Positions 40,605 through 50,366 of a stretch of 64,000 nt of DNA are shown here, piece after piece. Position 1 is the stretch's first letter; each line of letters begins with the position of its first letter. The notes under the pieces were generated by a model. That model searched no databases, was not told the DNA's origin, and worked only from the letters and a program-made list of their open reading frames with translations. The translations under genes and the position numbers were made by a program. Source of the stretch: an uncultured Caldilineaceae bacterium. Lineage in GTDB: Bacteria > Chloroflexota > Anaerolineae > Caldilineales > Caldilineaceae. Location: positions 55,065 to 119,064 of the forward strand of contig CATOTS010000021.1 in NCBI GenBank assembly GCA_951813625.1. Reading direction: 5' to 3'.

Positions 40605-41056
40605 GGAAGGGCCTCCTCGCTAGAGAAGCACTGGCGGATGACGGCAACGGCTGACAAGAGGAGCACGGCGATGAAGTTTTCGGCCCGTTCAACGAATGGA
40701 ATGGAGGCGTCCGTAGCGGCATTTGGCTGGCGTGCAGCACCAGGCCCGATGCTACCGGCGCCAGGACGGAAAGAAGTCGATGCGAGGCGGATGGAAAATA
40801 GTGGGAAGCGACCATGTGACGCCTTGTCACCAGTGATAAGTGGCCGGCCTCAAGTGGAGGGGAGCACTCCGGGCCACTGCTTGCGCGGCGCAGCCTGGTC
40901 GTGCAAAGTTCTCGATTGAACCGCGGTCTCGAATATCGCCAGGACCGGCTGTCTTCGAATGACGGGGAACGGATCTCAAGTTTCAGGCCGCAACAGCAAT
41001 GTTATCGCCAGGCGTTTTAACATGGTCAGCGGGGGCCGACAAGAGGTTTCAGAATG
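40605..41056. other. Intergenic region, no gene seen (452 bases)
   Basis: The region lies between the start of the giant propeller gene and the end of the zincin gene, both on the minus strand. Open frames here are short, without ribosome sites, and read like random GC-rich sequence. A small inverted repeat GTGAC-N5-GTCAC is at 40816-40830. It should contain the promoter of the propeller gene, but I could not pick a convincing -10/-35 pair. Confidence 0.5.
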
Positions 41057-41437
41057 TCAGTAGGCACCGATTTCGGTGAGACGATCATCGTCGATGCCAA
41101 AGTGGTGCGCGATCTCGTGGCGCACGACCCGCTGCACCAGCTCAACGACGTCCCGCTCGCTGCGGCAACGCATGAGAATCGGCCGGCGGTATATACTGAT
41201 CTTATCCGGCATGACCAGGTTGTAGCCGTGCGTGCGCTCGGTTTGCGGGATGCCCTGGTACAGCCCGAGGAGATTGGACCGCTTGCGCACACCCACCGAT
41301 TCGAGGACAGCGCGATCCGGCCACTCCTCGACGACGATAGCGACGTTCTCCAGGAACTCGAGAAGCTCCTCTGGCAAATCTTCAATTGCGCTGAGCACCA
41401 GCTCGTCGAACTGCTCCGGTTGGGCGTGTGGCTTCAT
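41057..41437 (-). CDS. Zincin-like metallopeptidase family protein (PF06262 type)
   Basis: 126 aa. A minimal zinc protease fold: VVRHEIAHHFGIDDDRL near the C-terminus gives the HExxH motif plus a downstream acidic segment, the pattern of this small family. The N-terminus (FDELVLSAIEDLPEELLEFL ENVAIVVEEW) and the central SNLLGLYQGIPQTER are also characteristic. It has no signal peptide, so it is cytoplasmic. The physiological substrate of the family is unknown. It is encoded 17 bases after the stop of the triplicated-domain lipoprotein gene, so the two are probably co-transcribed. Confidence 0.85.
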   Translation of the reverse strand: MKPHAQPEQFDELVLSAIEDLPEELLEFLENVAIVVEEWPDRAVLESVGVRKRSNLLGLYQGIPQTERTHGYNLVMPDKISIYRRPILMRCRSERDVVELVQRVVRHEIAHHFGIDDDRLTEIGAY

Positions 41438-41454
41438 CCTGCTGCTCTACATCC

Positions 41455-42558
41455 CTATTCGCCGCCTTCGGCCTCCAGGCTGCACTGCACGAGCGGACCT
41501 TCGGGGTCGACCCCGGCACGAAAGTCAAAAGAATCGCCGCCGTTCTCGAGCACGATGCGGTAGCCAGGTGTAATTACCTGCGCGTACATCGTGTCCGGCT
41601 CCGGGCAGCCCAGGCTCGTATCGCTCCACTCAACCTCTTCGGTGCTTACCACCGTGATCTCGCCGGCCTCGGCGCCGGTCGCCTCCACCAACTCGTCCAT
41701 GGCCCGTTCAATCAAGCGCGCCAGAACGATGTCCTCTACACCGCCGAGAGGCGCGATCGCGCCGCCCAATTGGGCATCCCCCGCTGCCGGCGCGCCTTCC
41801 TGGCACTGCACAAGCGGGCCTTCGGGGTCGGTCCCTGCGTGATATTCGTAGGTGTGGCCGCCGCTCTCCAGCACAATGACGTAACCCGGCGTGATCACCT
41901 GTGCATACATCGTGTCCGGCTCCGGGCAGCCCAGGCTCGAATCGCTCCACTCGACCTCCTCCGTGCTAACGACGGTGATCTCGTCAGCCGCGGCGTCGGT
42001 CGCCTGCATCAGGTCGGCAATGGCCCGCTCAGTCAGGCGCGGCAACGTTTGATCATCAAGCAAATCAATTGCTCCTTCGGCCGGCTCGATTTCAACCGGG
42101 GCCGCACCAGCGGGCACACCCGCCTCGGTGCACTGGACGAGCGGCCCTTCGGGATCGATTCCGGTGTGATAGTCGTAGGTGTCGCCGCCGCTCTCCAGCA
42201 CAATGACGTAACCCGGCGTGATCACCTGTGCATACATCGTGTCGGGCTCAGGACAGCCCAGGCTTGCGTCGCCCCATTCAACCTCTTCAGTGCTGATGAC
42301 GGCAATCTCGGCGGCCGCGACGTCAGTCGCCTGCACTAGATCGTCCGTCGCCCGCTCGATCAGACGCGCCAGCGCGTCATCCTCCTCCAACAGCGGTTCT
42401 TCCTCGGTTGCCAAGGGGGTCGGCACAGGCGGCGTCCCGAAAAACCTGTCGAACACGCAGCCGTTCATAAACAGGGCCGCGACCACGAGCACGATGTAAA
42501 GCTGTGGGACACGCGACCGCCAACGACAAATGTTGCTTTCGGCTGAACTCGCAGACAC
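41455..42558 (-). CDS. Lipoprotein with three tandem copies of a VEW-SLGCP-YAQVITPGY domain
   Basis: 367 aa. The N-terminal hydrophobic stretch (LYIVLVVAALFMNGC) ends in a lipobox-like MNGC. Three repeats of about 109 residues follow. Each runs RLIERAxDDLVxAT, then VISTEEVEWxDxSLGCPEPD, then MYAQVITPGYxIVLESGG and DPEGPLVQC. Each repeat holds two conserved Cys that could pair in the oxidising exterior. Repeats 1 and 2 are nearly identical even in DNA (see the 60-base repeat), so the duplication is recent; repeat 3 is more diverged. The domain is of unknown function and may bind a surface ligand. Confidence 0.72.
   Translation of the reverse strand: MSASSAESNICRWRSRVPQLYIVLVVAALFMNGCVFDRFFGTPPVPTPLATEEEPLLEEDDALARLIERATDDLVQATDVAAAEIAVISTEEVEWGDASLGCPEPDTMYAQVITPGYVIVLESGGDTYDYHTGIDPEGPLVQCTEAGVPAGAAPVEIEPAEGAIDLLDDQTLPRLTERAIADLMQATDAAADEITVVSTEEVEWSDSSLGCPEPDTMYAQVITPGYVIVLESGGHTYEYHAGTDPEGPLVQCQEGAPAAGDAQLGGAIAPLGGVEDIVLARLIERAMDELVEATGAEAGEITVVSTEEVEWSDTSLGCPEPDTMYAQVITPGYRIVLENGGDSFDFRAGVDPEGPLVQCSLEAEGGE
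41857..41916. repeat. 60-base perfect direct repeat, copy A
   Basis: Identical to 42184-42243 over 60 bases, 327 bases apart, inside the triplicated-domain lipoprotein gene. The period equals 109 codons, so gain or loss of a copy by recombination would keep the reading frame. Confidence 0.85.
42184..42243. repeat. 60-base perfect direct repeat, copy B
   Basis: Second copy of the repeat at 41857-41916, within the first domain of the same lipoprotein gene. Similarity continues beyond the identical core with scattered changes. Confidence 0.85.
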
Positions 42559-42666
42559 AGTTGTTCCCCGTGTGTGAACGATGGGCTAAGATTCGCAGGC
42601 GGGAAGCGCAGTTCTCTCTCCCCGCCCCACCCGCTTCAAGAAACAGGTACTTGCTTCCGAGATCCG

Positions 42667-42918
42667 CTAGTACGCCATCCGGACAAGCAGGTCCTGCAAG
42701 ATACCCAACACGATGAAGACGACAATCGGCGAGATATCGATCATCCCAATTGGCGGGATCAGCTTGCGCGCCGGCTCCAACACCGGATCCGTCACCTGAA
42801 AGAGCATCTGCACGATTGGGTGATATGGGTCCAGGTTGGGAATCCAGGTGACCAGGATGCGGATCAAAAGGACGAAGGTGTAAATCTGGAGGACACGGGC
42901 CAAGAGCAAAAAGATCAC
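42667..42918 (-). CDS. YggT family integral membrane protein
   Basis: 83 aa with two membrane helices: IFLLLARVLQIYTFVLLIRI and ISPIVVFIVLGILQDLLVR. Between them is the signature loop SWIP-like TWIPNLDPYHPIV and FQVTDPVLEPARKLIPPIG, which identifies YggT. Family members are small membrane proteins linked to osmotic stress and, in some bacteria, to cell division; the mechanism is unclear. It is downstream of proC on the same strand, with 57 bases between them, as often seen for yggS-proC-yggT. Confidence 0.88.
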   Translation of the reverse strand: MIFLLLARVLQIYTFVLLIRILVTWIPNLDPYHPIVQMLFQVTDPVLEPARKLIPPIGMIDISPIVVFIVLGILQDLLVRMAY

Positions 42919-42975
42919 AACGACTCCTTACGTTATTGTTTTCACGCTATCCGGACGGTAATGCCATCCCCGGAG

Positions 42976-43794
42976 CTAACCGCCGCCCAGTTCCCGGCTG
43001 CGGCGATAAGCGGCATCCACGGCTTCGATCAGGGCGGCGCGCACACGGGCGCGTTCCAATACGAGCGTGCCGGCGGCGGTCGTACCCGCCGGACTGGTGA
43101 CGCGGTTGCGCAGGTCGGCCGGATGAAGACCGCTCTGGCGAATCAGCTCCACGCTGCCCGCCACCGTCTGCAGTACCATCTGCTGCGCCTGTTCCCGACT
43201 GAAACCGATGTGCACGCCCGCGTCGATCAGGGCCTCAAGCAGCAAATAGACGAAACCCGGCCCGGAGCCGCTCAACCCCGTGGCCATGTCGAGATAGTGC
43301 TCGTCCGCGGCGTATATCGCCTCACCCATAGCTTCCAGGATCATTTGCGCGCAGGCACGGTCCGTGTCGGTCACGGCAGCAGTGTCGGTCCACACGGTCA
43401 TGCCCTGGCCCACCTGCGCCGGCGTGTTGGGCATCGAGCGCACGATCTTCGCGTGGCCGAGGCCGTCGCGCAGCGTGCCAACCTGCACACCCGCCATGAT
43501 ACTGATTACGAGCGCAGCCGGCGGAAGGTTGCTCTTGAGGTCCGAAAGCACTGCCTCCAGCACCTGCGGCTTCACCGCCAGAACGACCACCGAAGCGCCG
43601 TTAACGGCGCGTGCATTGTCGGTCTCGGTCGTCACGCCGTATGCGCTGTGCAACTGGTCGCGGCGGGCGGGCACCGGCTCGGATACGCAGATCTGCGCCG
43701 GCTTCAACAGTCCCTTGCTAAGCAGGGAGCCGATGATCGCCTCGCCCATGGCGCCGCCGCCGATAAACGTAACTCTACCATCTAACTCGCTCAT
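42976..43794 (-). CDS. proC: Pyrroline-5-carboxylate reductase
   Basis: 272 aa from ATG 43794, whose ATGA overlaps the stop of the yggS-type gene; the longer reading would run far into that gene. The N-terminal fold [20 protein letters not shown] binds [37 protein letters not shown] and [20 protein letters not shown] followed by [30 protein letters not shown] (quoted in parts of the P5CR signature) are diagnostic. It catalyses the last step of proline synthesis. Confidence 0.94.
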   Translation of the reverse strand: MSELDGRVTFIGGGAMGEAIIGSLLSKGLLKPAQICVSEPVPARRDQLHSAYGVTTETDNARAVNGASVVVLAVKPQVLEAVLSDLKSNLPPAALVISIMAGVQVGTLRDGLGHAKIVRSMPNTPAQVGQGMTVWTDTAAVTDTDRACAQMILEAMGEAIYAADEHYLDMATGLSGSGPGFVYLLLEALIDAGVHIGFSREQAQQMVLQTVAGSVELIRQSGLHPADLRNRVTSPAGTTAAGTLVLERARVRAALIEAVDAAYRRSRELGGG

Positions 43795-44507
43795 TCGTAC
43801 TCCCTGTGACCGAAGATCGCCGTGCCGACCCGGATAATCGTCGCTCCCTCTTCGATGGCAACCTCGAAATCGGCGGTCATGCCCATCGAAAGATGTGCCC
43901 ACGTCGCCTGCGGATGCTTCGCCGCAGGATAGTTTTGCCGAATATCCTCCAGGAGACAGCGCAGTTCACGGAAAAAGGGCCGCGCCTCTTCAGGGTCGGC
44001 CACGAACGGCGCCATCGTCATCAGTCCACAGTAGCGCAGCGCCGGCAGCTCCAACAGGTCGGGCAGCGCTGCCTTCATGCTCGCAGGCGTGAAGCCGTGC
44101 TTGCTCTCCTCGCCGCTGACGTTGACCTCCAGCAGGACTTCGAGCGTCCGTCCCGCATCGCCGGCCTGCCGGCTCAGTCGCTGCGCGATCTTGACACGGT
44201 CCACCGCGTGGATCAGAGCGATCGGTCCCAGCGCCAGTTTCGTCTTGCGGCTCTGAATCGTGCCGATCGCGTGCCAGCGGATCGTGCCCAGTCCGGCCTC
44301 GGCCGCAGCATCGACCTTCTCCAGCAACTCTTCCAGCCGGTTCTCGCCAAAATCGATCTGACCCGCCTCCGCGGCCTCGGAAATCAGCGCGAGCGGCATG
44401 GTCTTGCTCACCGCCACCAGCGTGATCTCATCGGGCGAACGCTGCGCACGCCGCGCAGCCGCGGCCACGCGCGCCTGCACTTTATCTAAATTGTCAGCAA
44501 TCGTCAT
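43791..44507 (-). CDS. YggS/PROSC family pyridoxal-phosphate homeostasis protein
   Basis: 238 aa. The PLP Lys lies in [15 protein letters not shown], and [40 protein letters not shown] and [28 protein letters not shown] are the conserved YggS blocks (alanine racemase-like barrel without the second domain). It buffers free PLP and affects amino-acid metabolism. The gene is translationally coupled to proC, a common pairing. Note TIQSRKTK, where the usual text is LQSNKV; this is a mild variation. Confidence 0.92.
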   Translation of the reverse strand: MTIADNLDKVQARVAAAARRAQRSPDEITLVAVSKTMPLALISEAAEAGQIDFGENRLEELLEKVDAAAEAGLGTIRWHAIGTIQSRKTKLALGPIALIHAVDRVKIAQRLSRQAGDAGRTLEVLLEVNVSGEESKHGFTPASMKAALPDLLELPALRYCGLMTMAPFVADPEEARPFFRELRCLLEDIRQNYPAAKHPQATWAHLSMGMTADFEVAIEEGATIIRVGTAIFGHREYE

Positions 44508-44649
44508 GGCATTGCGTCACGCTTTCACCAACAGGATAGACCCTATTGTCGCCAAATGTGCCGAATTCGTCCAATCGGATCATTCAACTGCCCTAGCGTA
44601 ACACGGGAGCCGCTTCACACTCGCCTGCAAAGAAAGGCGCCCGCCGGCC

Positions 44650-45855
<1,206 letters not shown>

Positions 45856-46064
45856 TTTTGTACTCCAGGGAGCCAAAGCAATGAATGGTACCGGCCCCAA
45901 CCCTTAGATGCAGATGGGACCAGACTATCCTTGGGACAAAAGGGAAATACCGGGCCAGACATTCTCCCTCCAGCCCGTCTAGACGATTCTATTCTGGAAC
46001 TTGCACATTGAAGAGAGCAACCTGCATAAAGGGGAGCGCGAGAAGCACGGTCAGGACTGCTCAA

Positions 46065-46094
46065 AATATAACTGCACTGCCCGTATTTTGTCAA
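46065..46094 (-). promoter_or_regulatory. Predicted sigma70-type promoter upstream of the YgeY-type gene
   Basis: On the minus strand a perfect TTGACA (46089-46094) is followed after 18 bases by TATATT (46065-46070). The transcript would have a leader of about 200 bases before ATG 45855, which is unusually long. Confidence 0.5.
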
Positions 46095-46104
46095 ACCATT
46101 GACG

Positions 46105-46125
46105 ATTTTGGGTGTAGTCCAAAAT
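46105..46125. repeat. Inverted repeat ATTTTGG-N7-CCAAAAT, possible operator
   Basis: Seven-base perfect arms with a seven-base spacer, placed about ten bases upstream of the -35 box at 46089-46094. The position would suit an activator or repressor site. No T-run follows in either direction, so it does not read as a terminator. Confidence 0.35.
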
Positions 46126-46189
46126 TGGGGTTCAAATTCCTATATCTCGGGTAGCAATGGCGTCATCGCCGGTCCACGGTCCACTCTCC

Positions 46190-46500
46190 GGCAGTGTGGG
46201 GAAATACGCTTTCCTGTATCCCTTTGGACGGTCGGGCCTTCGGCCCTCCCTTGTGCGGGGGGACTCCCCCCGCAACGCCCCCCTGACACCCCTCCACCCG
46301 CCGAGTGTGGGGTCTATGCAGCCCTGTGCTACCTGCGGCCCAACGCGCCGCCCCCAATTCGGCGAATGCCGCGGCCACCGGAGGGGCAGGCCACGTGCCT
46401 GCCCTGCGCGTTTCCCAAAAAGGGTAAGCACTTCCTGACACCGCTGGCATGAATTCCACGCCAAACGATTCCCAGCCCACAAGTGGGCTGCACCCACGAA
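46190..46500. repeat. GC-rich hairpin cluster, possible repetitive extragenic element
   Basis: Four perfect stem-loops within about 260 bases: GGGCC-TTC-GGCCC (46234-46246), TGCGGGGGG-ACT-CCCCCCGCA (46254-46274), GGGCAGGC-CACGT-GCCTGCCC (46384-46404) and AGCCCAC-AA-GTGGGCT (46474-46489). The surrounding sequence is non-coding. Such a density of hairpins suggests a repetitive extragenic element or a structured RNA. Confidence 0.5.
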
Positions 46501-46567
46501 TTCGATGCCGCCCGTTCCAAAGACATTTCCGGCGATTGCGGAGGGCCTGTTTTGTAAAGCGCCTCTG

Positions 46568-47668
46568 CTAATTGTCGCCGATCGTTCGCTGCGTGGGAGC
46601 GCTTTCCAACATCGCCAGCAGAGGTGAATCATCAATATCCAAGGGCAATTCCACCCGGCCCCTCCTTCTACTGGACTCGTAGGTAGCGAACGTAAGCTCG
46701 GCCGCACGGAAGGCTCGACGGCTCGACAACTCCGGCTCAGTGCCGTGCCGCAGCGCGTCGATCAGGTCAGCGATGCCCATTTCAACCGCCTCCAGTACGT
46801 GGATCGAGGCTTCGGTGTCGATGGTCTGCCAACCGGTCGTCTGGCCGCTGCAGAGACGGATGGCATCGCCGTGACGCAAGCCGACTTCGATCACGCCATC
46901 GCTGCCCAGCAGTCGGTTGGGCGGCATGTTGGACTCACCGATGCCGGCAAATAGAAGGCCATCAACGCCGTTGATAAAACGAACCTGGCTGATGCCCAGC
47001 GTCTCGTGCGCCACGCCGAAGACTGTGCGGACCTCGGCGGCGTCGATCTGGCCCAGCACCCACTCCGCCGGCGTCTCGTCGTTGTAGAAATGCATCATGT
47101 CGAACCAGTGTGAACCCCAGTCGTTCATATCGGGGCAGCGGCCCTCGATTCGCTGCAGCTCGCCGATTGCGCCCTCCCGCAGGAGCCTGCGGACGGTCCG
47201 AAAGGGCGGGGCAAAACGGCGCTGGTGGTTGAATGTCAACTGCACGCGTTCGCGCGCGCAGACCTCCACCATGTGGCGGACTTCCCCGAATGTGGGGGCA
47301 ATCGGCTTTTCGCAGTGGATCGCCTGCACGCCGGCTTCGGCTGCAGCCAGCACCATCTCGGCATGCAGATGCGGCCAGACGCAGATCGAAACGATGTCCA
47401 GATCTGCTTCGTCCAACATGCGGCGATAGTCCTCGTATATCCTCTCCCCGCCGTGCTCTTTCTGGAAAGCCTGCGCATTCTCGCGGCTGATGTCGGCCAG
47501 CGCCGCCAGCTCTGCATAGGGTGAAGCAGCGTAGCCCTGGGCATGGTTGTGGGCCATGCCAAAGCCGGTCGAGCCTTCCGACCTGCGCGGGCGGCCGCAG
47601 CCGATGATGCCGACGCGGTATGTAGTAGTGGCGGGTCGGCTCCCCCCGGCATCCGATTTCGTGGTCAT
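46568..47668 (-). CDS. Gfo/Idh/MocA family oxidoreductase
   Basis: 366 aa from ATG 47668 (GGGCGGG just upstream); the longest reading would extend into the next gene. The Rossmann start is YRVGIIGCGRPRRSEGSTG, an enlarged nucleotide loop with an inserted RPRRSEGSTGF before MAHNHAQGY. GVQAIHCEKPIAPTFGEV contains the catalytic Lys. The substrate domain shows DMNDWGSHWFDMMHFYND, where GSHWFDM carries the active-site His and Asp. It is 49 bases downstream of a second member of the family, so the pair forms an operon and probably handles successive steps or a shared sugar. NAD(P)-dependent; substrate unknown. Confidence 0.87.
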   Translation of the reverse strand: MTTKSDAGGSRPATTTYRVGIIGCGRPRRSEGSTGFGMAHNHAQGYAASPYAELAALADISRENAQAFQKEHGGERIYEDYRRMLDEADLDIVSICVWPHLHAEMVLAAAEAGVQAIHCEKPIAPTFGEVRHMVEVCARERVQLTFNHQRRFAPPFRTVRRLLREGAIGELQRIEGRCPDMNDWGSHWFDMMHFYNDETPAEWVLGQIDAAEVRTVFGVAHETLGISQVRFINGVDGLLFAGIGESNMPPNRLLGSDGVIEVGLRHGDAIRLCSGQTTGWQTIDTEASIHVLEAVEMGIADLIDALRHGTEPELSSRRAFRAAELTFATYESSRRRGRVELPLDIDDSPLLAMLESAPTQRTIGDN

Positions 47669-47717
47669 TTCCCGCCCTTTCGGAAATGGTTGGCAGTCTG
47701 CCGCGCCTTGCGCGCGC

Positions 47718-48776
47718 TCAAAGCTCGATCGACACTTCGCGGCCGGCGGCCTGACTGCGGTAGATGCCGTCGAGAATCGCCAGCACCTGCAGCGACTCTT
47801 CCGCCGGGACCGGAGAGGGCGCGCCGGCGGCGACCGCCTTGGCGAACTCGACACATTCGAGCGCGTGCGGCTCCATCGTGTCCTGCGTCCGCTGGAGAAT
47901 GCGGTTGTTAAACTGGCGCGTAGCGTAGTTCGTGTCGAGAAACTGGGCCGACGGCCAGTGGCATCCCCCGCCGTCGCCGTAGATCCAGGCCTGCACATCC
48001 TCGCCGCTGATGTCGTGATGCAGCAGCCAGCTCACCTCCAGCATTAGAGTGGCGCCGTTCTCAAAACGGACAAAGGCCGCGGCGTAGTCCTCCACGTCGA
48101 AACTGCCGGGGATCGGCCCCTCCTGCCAGGTGGCAAACGCGCCGGGAAGATGGGCCAGCCGCGCATCGGCAACGCCCGATACCGTCACTGGCTTCGGGTT
48201 CCCCATCAGCCACAACGTCAGATCGAGGATGTGCACGCCGATGTCGATGCAGGGGCCGCCGCCGCTGTGCTTCTTCTCGATGAATGTCGCCGTCGGGATC
48301 AGCCCGTTCCGCCGCAGCATCCAGCCGCGCGCATGATAGACATCGCCCAGCGAACCGGTGTCAATCTCCGCCTTCATCGCCTGGGAAACGCCGGCAAAGC
48401 GGAAATGCTGCGCCGTCATCAGCATTTTGCCGGCCTTGTCGCGCGCCGAAATCATCCGCCTGATCTCTTCGGGCGTCGGCGCCAGCGGCTTTTCGCAGAT
48501 CACGTGCTTGCCCGCTTCGAGCGCGGCGATGGCGAGCGGCGCGTGGTACATATTGGGCACACAGAGATCGATAATGTCGATATCGGGGTCAGAGAACAGC
48601 TCGTCCGCCTTCGTCGTCAGCTTGGTGATATTGTTCAGCGCGCCCCACTGCTCAAGCGCCTCGCTGCTGATGTCGCTGCCGGCGACGACTTCGGCCTCGT
48701 CGGACGCGGCCCACCCGGGCATGTGCGTGCGCGAGATACCGCCGACGCCGACGAGGCCAACTTTCAATAAACTCAT
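47718..48776 (-). CDS. Gfo/Idh/MocA family oxidoreductase
   Basis: 352 aa from ATG 48776 (GGA with short spacing; GTG 48779 is the only alternative). LKVGLVGVGGISRTHMPGW is the canonical NAD(P) motif; LEAGKHVICEKPLAPTPEEI holds the catalytic Lys, and SGGGPCIDIGVHILDLTLWLMG the GxxxDxxxHxxD substrate-site motif. The C-terminal part (FENGATLMLEVSWLLHHDISG) is a normal beta-sheet interface. It is first of a two-gene operon with 46568-47668 and divergent from the alpha-L-fucosidase gene, so a role in fucose or related sugar oxidation is plausible but only inferred. Confidence 0.9.
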   Translation of the reverse strand: MSLLKVGLVGVGGISRTHMPGWAASDEAEVVAGSDISSEALEQWGALNNITKLTTKADELFSDPDIDIIDLCVPNMYHAPLAIAALEAGKHVICEKPLAPTPEEIRRMISARDKAGKMLMTAQHFRFAGVSQAMKAEIDTGSLGDVYHARGWMLRRNGLIPTATFIEKKHSGGGPCIDIGVHILDLTLWLMGNPKPVTVSGVADARLAHLPGAFATWQEGPIPGSFDVEDYAAAFVRFENGATLMLEVSWLLHHDISGEDVQAWIYGDGGGCHWPSAQFLDTNYATRQFNNRILQRTQDTMEPHALECVEFAKAVAAGAPSPVPAEESLQVLAILDGIYRSQAAGREVSIEL

Positions 48777-48814
48777 CACAGGTCCTTTCGCATTCGCGTG
48801 GTTCAGGTCCCCCT

Positions 48815-48820
48815 ATTGTA
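48815..48820 (-). promoter_or_regulatory. Candidate -10 box of the Gfo/Idh/MocA operon
   Basis: TACAAT on the minus strand, about 38 bases before ATG 48776. The best -35 is a weak TTGCCT 18 bases upstream. On the opposite strand a perfect TTGACA (48889-48894) points toward the fucosidase gene but lacks a good -10. Confidence 0.3.
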
Positions 48821-48989
48821 CGCAATGACAAAGTTCACAGGCAAAGTGGAACGGCCGGCTTCGGCTTGAAACCGCCGTAATCAGTTGCTTGACAGGCGCG
48901 TTCTATGCGATAGTAGTCTGGGCAGCGAGCGTCGGCAGCAGCCAGGGGAGATCGCCCGACCGCCTGGCTGTAGAAGCAGGAGGCAGTTC

Positions 48990-50354
48990 GTGCCAGAGCT
49001 GAAGTTAGACGTCCCGTCGACCTTAATTGAGCGCATACGGCGCTTGGCGGATGAAGAAAATGAAACGCCGGAGAACATGGCGCTAATGCTGCTGCGCCGC
49101 GGCTATGATTTTGAGGTCACCGTTCCGGAAGTGCAACCGGACCGCAGCCAGCGGCGGGGCGCGCGCAACGACCCGCGTTTGAACTGGTGGCGCGCGGCCA
49201 GATTTGGGCTCTTCATCCACTGGGGCCTCTATTCGATTCCCGCCGGCGTGTGGAACGGACGCGAATGGCCCGGCATCGCCGAATGGCTGATGTACCGCGC
49301 CGAAATCCCCGTCCGCGAATATGAAAAACTGGCTTCACAGTTCAATCCGGTGCGCTTCGATGCCAGCGAGTGGGTCTCGCTGGCAAAGCGCGCCGGTCAG
49401 AAATACCTCGTTATCACCACCAAACATCATGACGGCTTCTGTCTCTTCGATTCGGCCCTCACAGACTACGATATCGTTGACGCCACGCCGTTCAAGCGGG
49501 ATGTTCTGAAGGAGCTGGCGGAGGAGTGCGCCGCGCAAGGCATCAAACTGGGCTTCTACTACTCGCAGACGCAGGACTGGCACCACCCCGACGGCGACGG
49601 CAACGACTGGGACTTCGATCCGGCGCAGAAAGAATTCGCGGCCTATGTTGAGAAGTATGTGAAGCCCCACGTGCGCGAGCTTCTCACCAGCTACGGGCCG
49701 GTCGCCATCATCTGGTTCGACACGCCCAAGGGCATCTCCGAGCAGCAAAGCCGGTCGCTGCTGGAACTGTGCAACCAGCTGCAGCCGGACTGCCTCGTCT
49801 GTGGACGGCTGGGGAACGCGCTGGGCGACTACGCCACCGCCAGCGACAATCGCATCCCCGACTCGACTCTCGAACTGGACTGGGAGACGCCCGCGACGAT
49901 CAACGACAGCTGGTCCTACAAACTGAACGATCAAAACTGGAAATCGAGCTCTGATCTGATCCGCAAGCTGGTTGACATCGTCAGCAAAGGGGGCAACTAC
50001 CTGCTGAACGTCGGCCCTACGGCTGAGGGCGTCATTCCGCAGCCAAGCGTCGAGCGCCTGGAGGCGATGGGTAACTGGCTGGCCGTCAACGGCGAGGCGG
50101 TCTACGCAACACAGGCGGGGCCGCTGCAGGGGCGCGCCGACTTACGCACCACGCGCAAGAACGGGGTCGTATATCTCCATATCTTCGACTGGCCGCGCGA
50201 CGGAGAGATTCGCGTGGCTGACGTGACGGCGCGCGAGGCCCGGCTGTTGGCGGGAGGTGAAATGTTGCCGCTGCGCCAGCGCAACGATGAACTGGTCATC
50301 AACGCGCCGCTCAACGCGCCCGACGCAGCCGTGACGGTAATCGAGCTTTCCTGA
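48990..50354 (+). CDS. Alpha-L-fucosidase (GH29) with N-terminal ribbon-helix-helix-like segment
   Basis: 454 aa from GTG 48990, which has AGGAGG six bases upstream; the longer frame from 48885 lacks a ribosome site. Residues about 62 on are a GH29 barrel: WWRAARFGLFIHWGLYSIPAG, YLVITTKHHDGFCLFDS, GIKLGFYYSQTQDWH, and AIIWFDTPKG with the catalytic Asp nucleophile, then DWETPATINDSWSY and GGNYLLNVGPTAEG. Before it lies ELKLDVPSTLIERIRRLADE followed by NMALMLLRRGYDFEV, which reads like a CopG-type RHH unit (one strand, two helices). No signal peptide is present, so the enzyme is cytoplasmic and would act on imported fucosylated oligosaccharides. Confidence 0.9.
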   Translation: MPELKLDVPSTLIERIRRLADEENETPENMALMLLRRGYDFEVTVPEVQPDRSQRRGARNDPRLNWWRAARFGLFIHWGLYSIPAGVWNGREWPGIAEWLMYRAEIPVREYEKLASQFNPVRFDASEWVSLAKRAGQKYLVITTKHHDGFCLFDSALTDYDIVDATPFKRDVLKELAEECAAQGIKLGFYYSQTQDWHHPDGDGNDWDFDPAQKEFAAYVEKYVKPHVRELLTSYGPVAIIWFDTPKGISEQQSRSLLELCNQLQPDCLVCGRLGNALGDYATASDNRIPDSTLELDWETPATINDSWSYKLNDQNWKSSSDLIRKLVDIVSKGGNYLLNVGPTAEGVIPQPSVERLEAMGNWLAVNGEAVYATQAGPLQGRADLRTTRKNGVVYLHIFDWPRDGEIRVADVTAREARLLAGGEMLPLRQRNDELVINAPLNAPDAAVTVIELS

Positions 50355-50366
50355 ACTGCAGCAACG

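Larger units (their letters stand above)
45856..46567. other. Long intergenic region, no gene supported (712 bases)
   Basis: The region lies upstream of the YgeY-type gene and downstream of a Gfo/Idh/MocA gene. The left part (to about 46130) is relatively AT-rich and holds a promoter (46065-46094) and an inverted repeat. The right part (46190-46500) is GC-rich with several perfect hairpins. Open frames on both strands are short, overlap each other and lack ribosome sites. Confidence 0.6.

Noticed and set aside
40815..40830. TGTGAC...GTCACC resembling a CRP site
   Set aside because: The spacing between half sites is one base off the TGTGA-N6-TCACA pattern, and there is no supporting promoter.
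40593..40919. 108-residue plus-strand frame upstream of the giant propeller gene
   Set aside because: Composition is random-like, it overlaps the start of the real gene and there is no ribosome site.
44508..44649. Possible tRNA or small RNA in the gap before the yggS-type gene
   Set aside because: No cloverleaf or T-loop sequence could be found; it is only an ordinary short intergenic region.
46132..46707. Long open frame on the minus strand through the hairpin region
   Set aside because: It overlaps the Gfo/Idh/MocA gene end, has no ribosome site, and its sequence follows the hairpins rather than a protein pattern.
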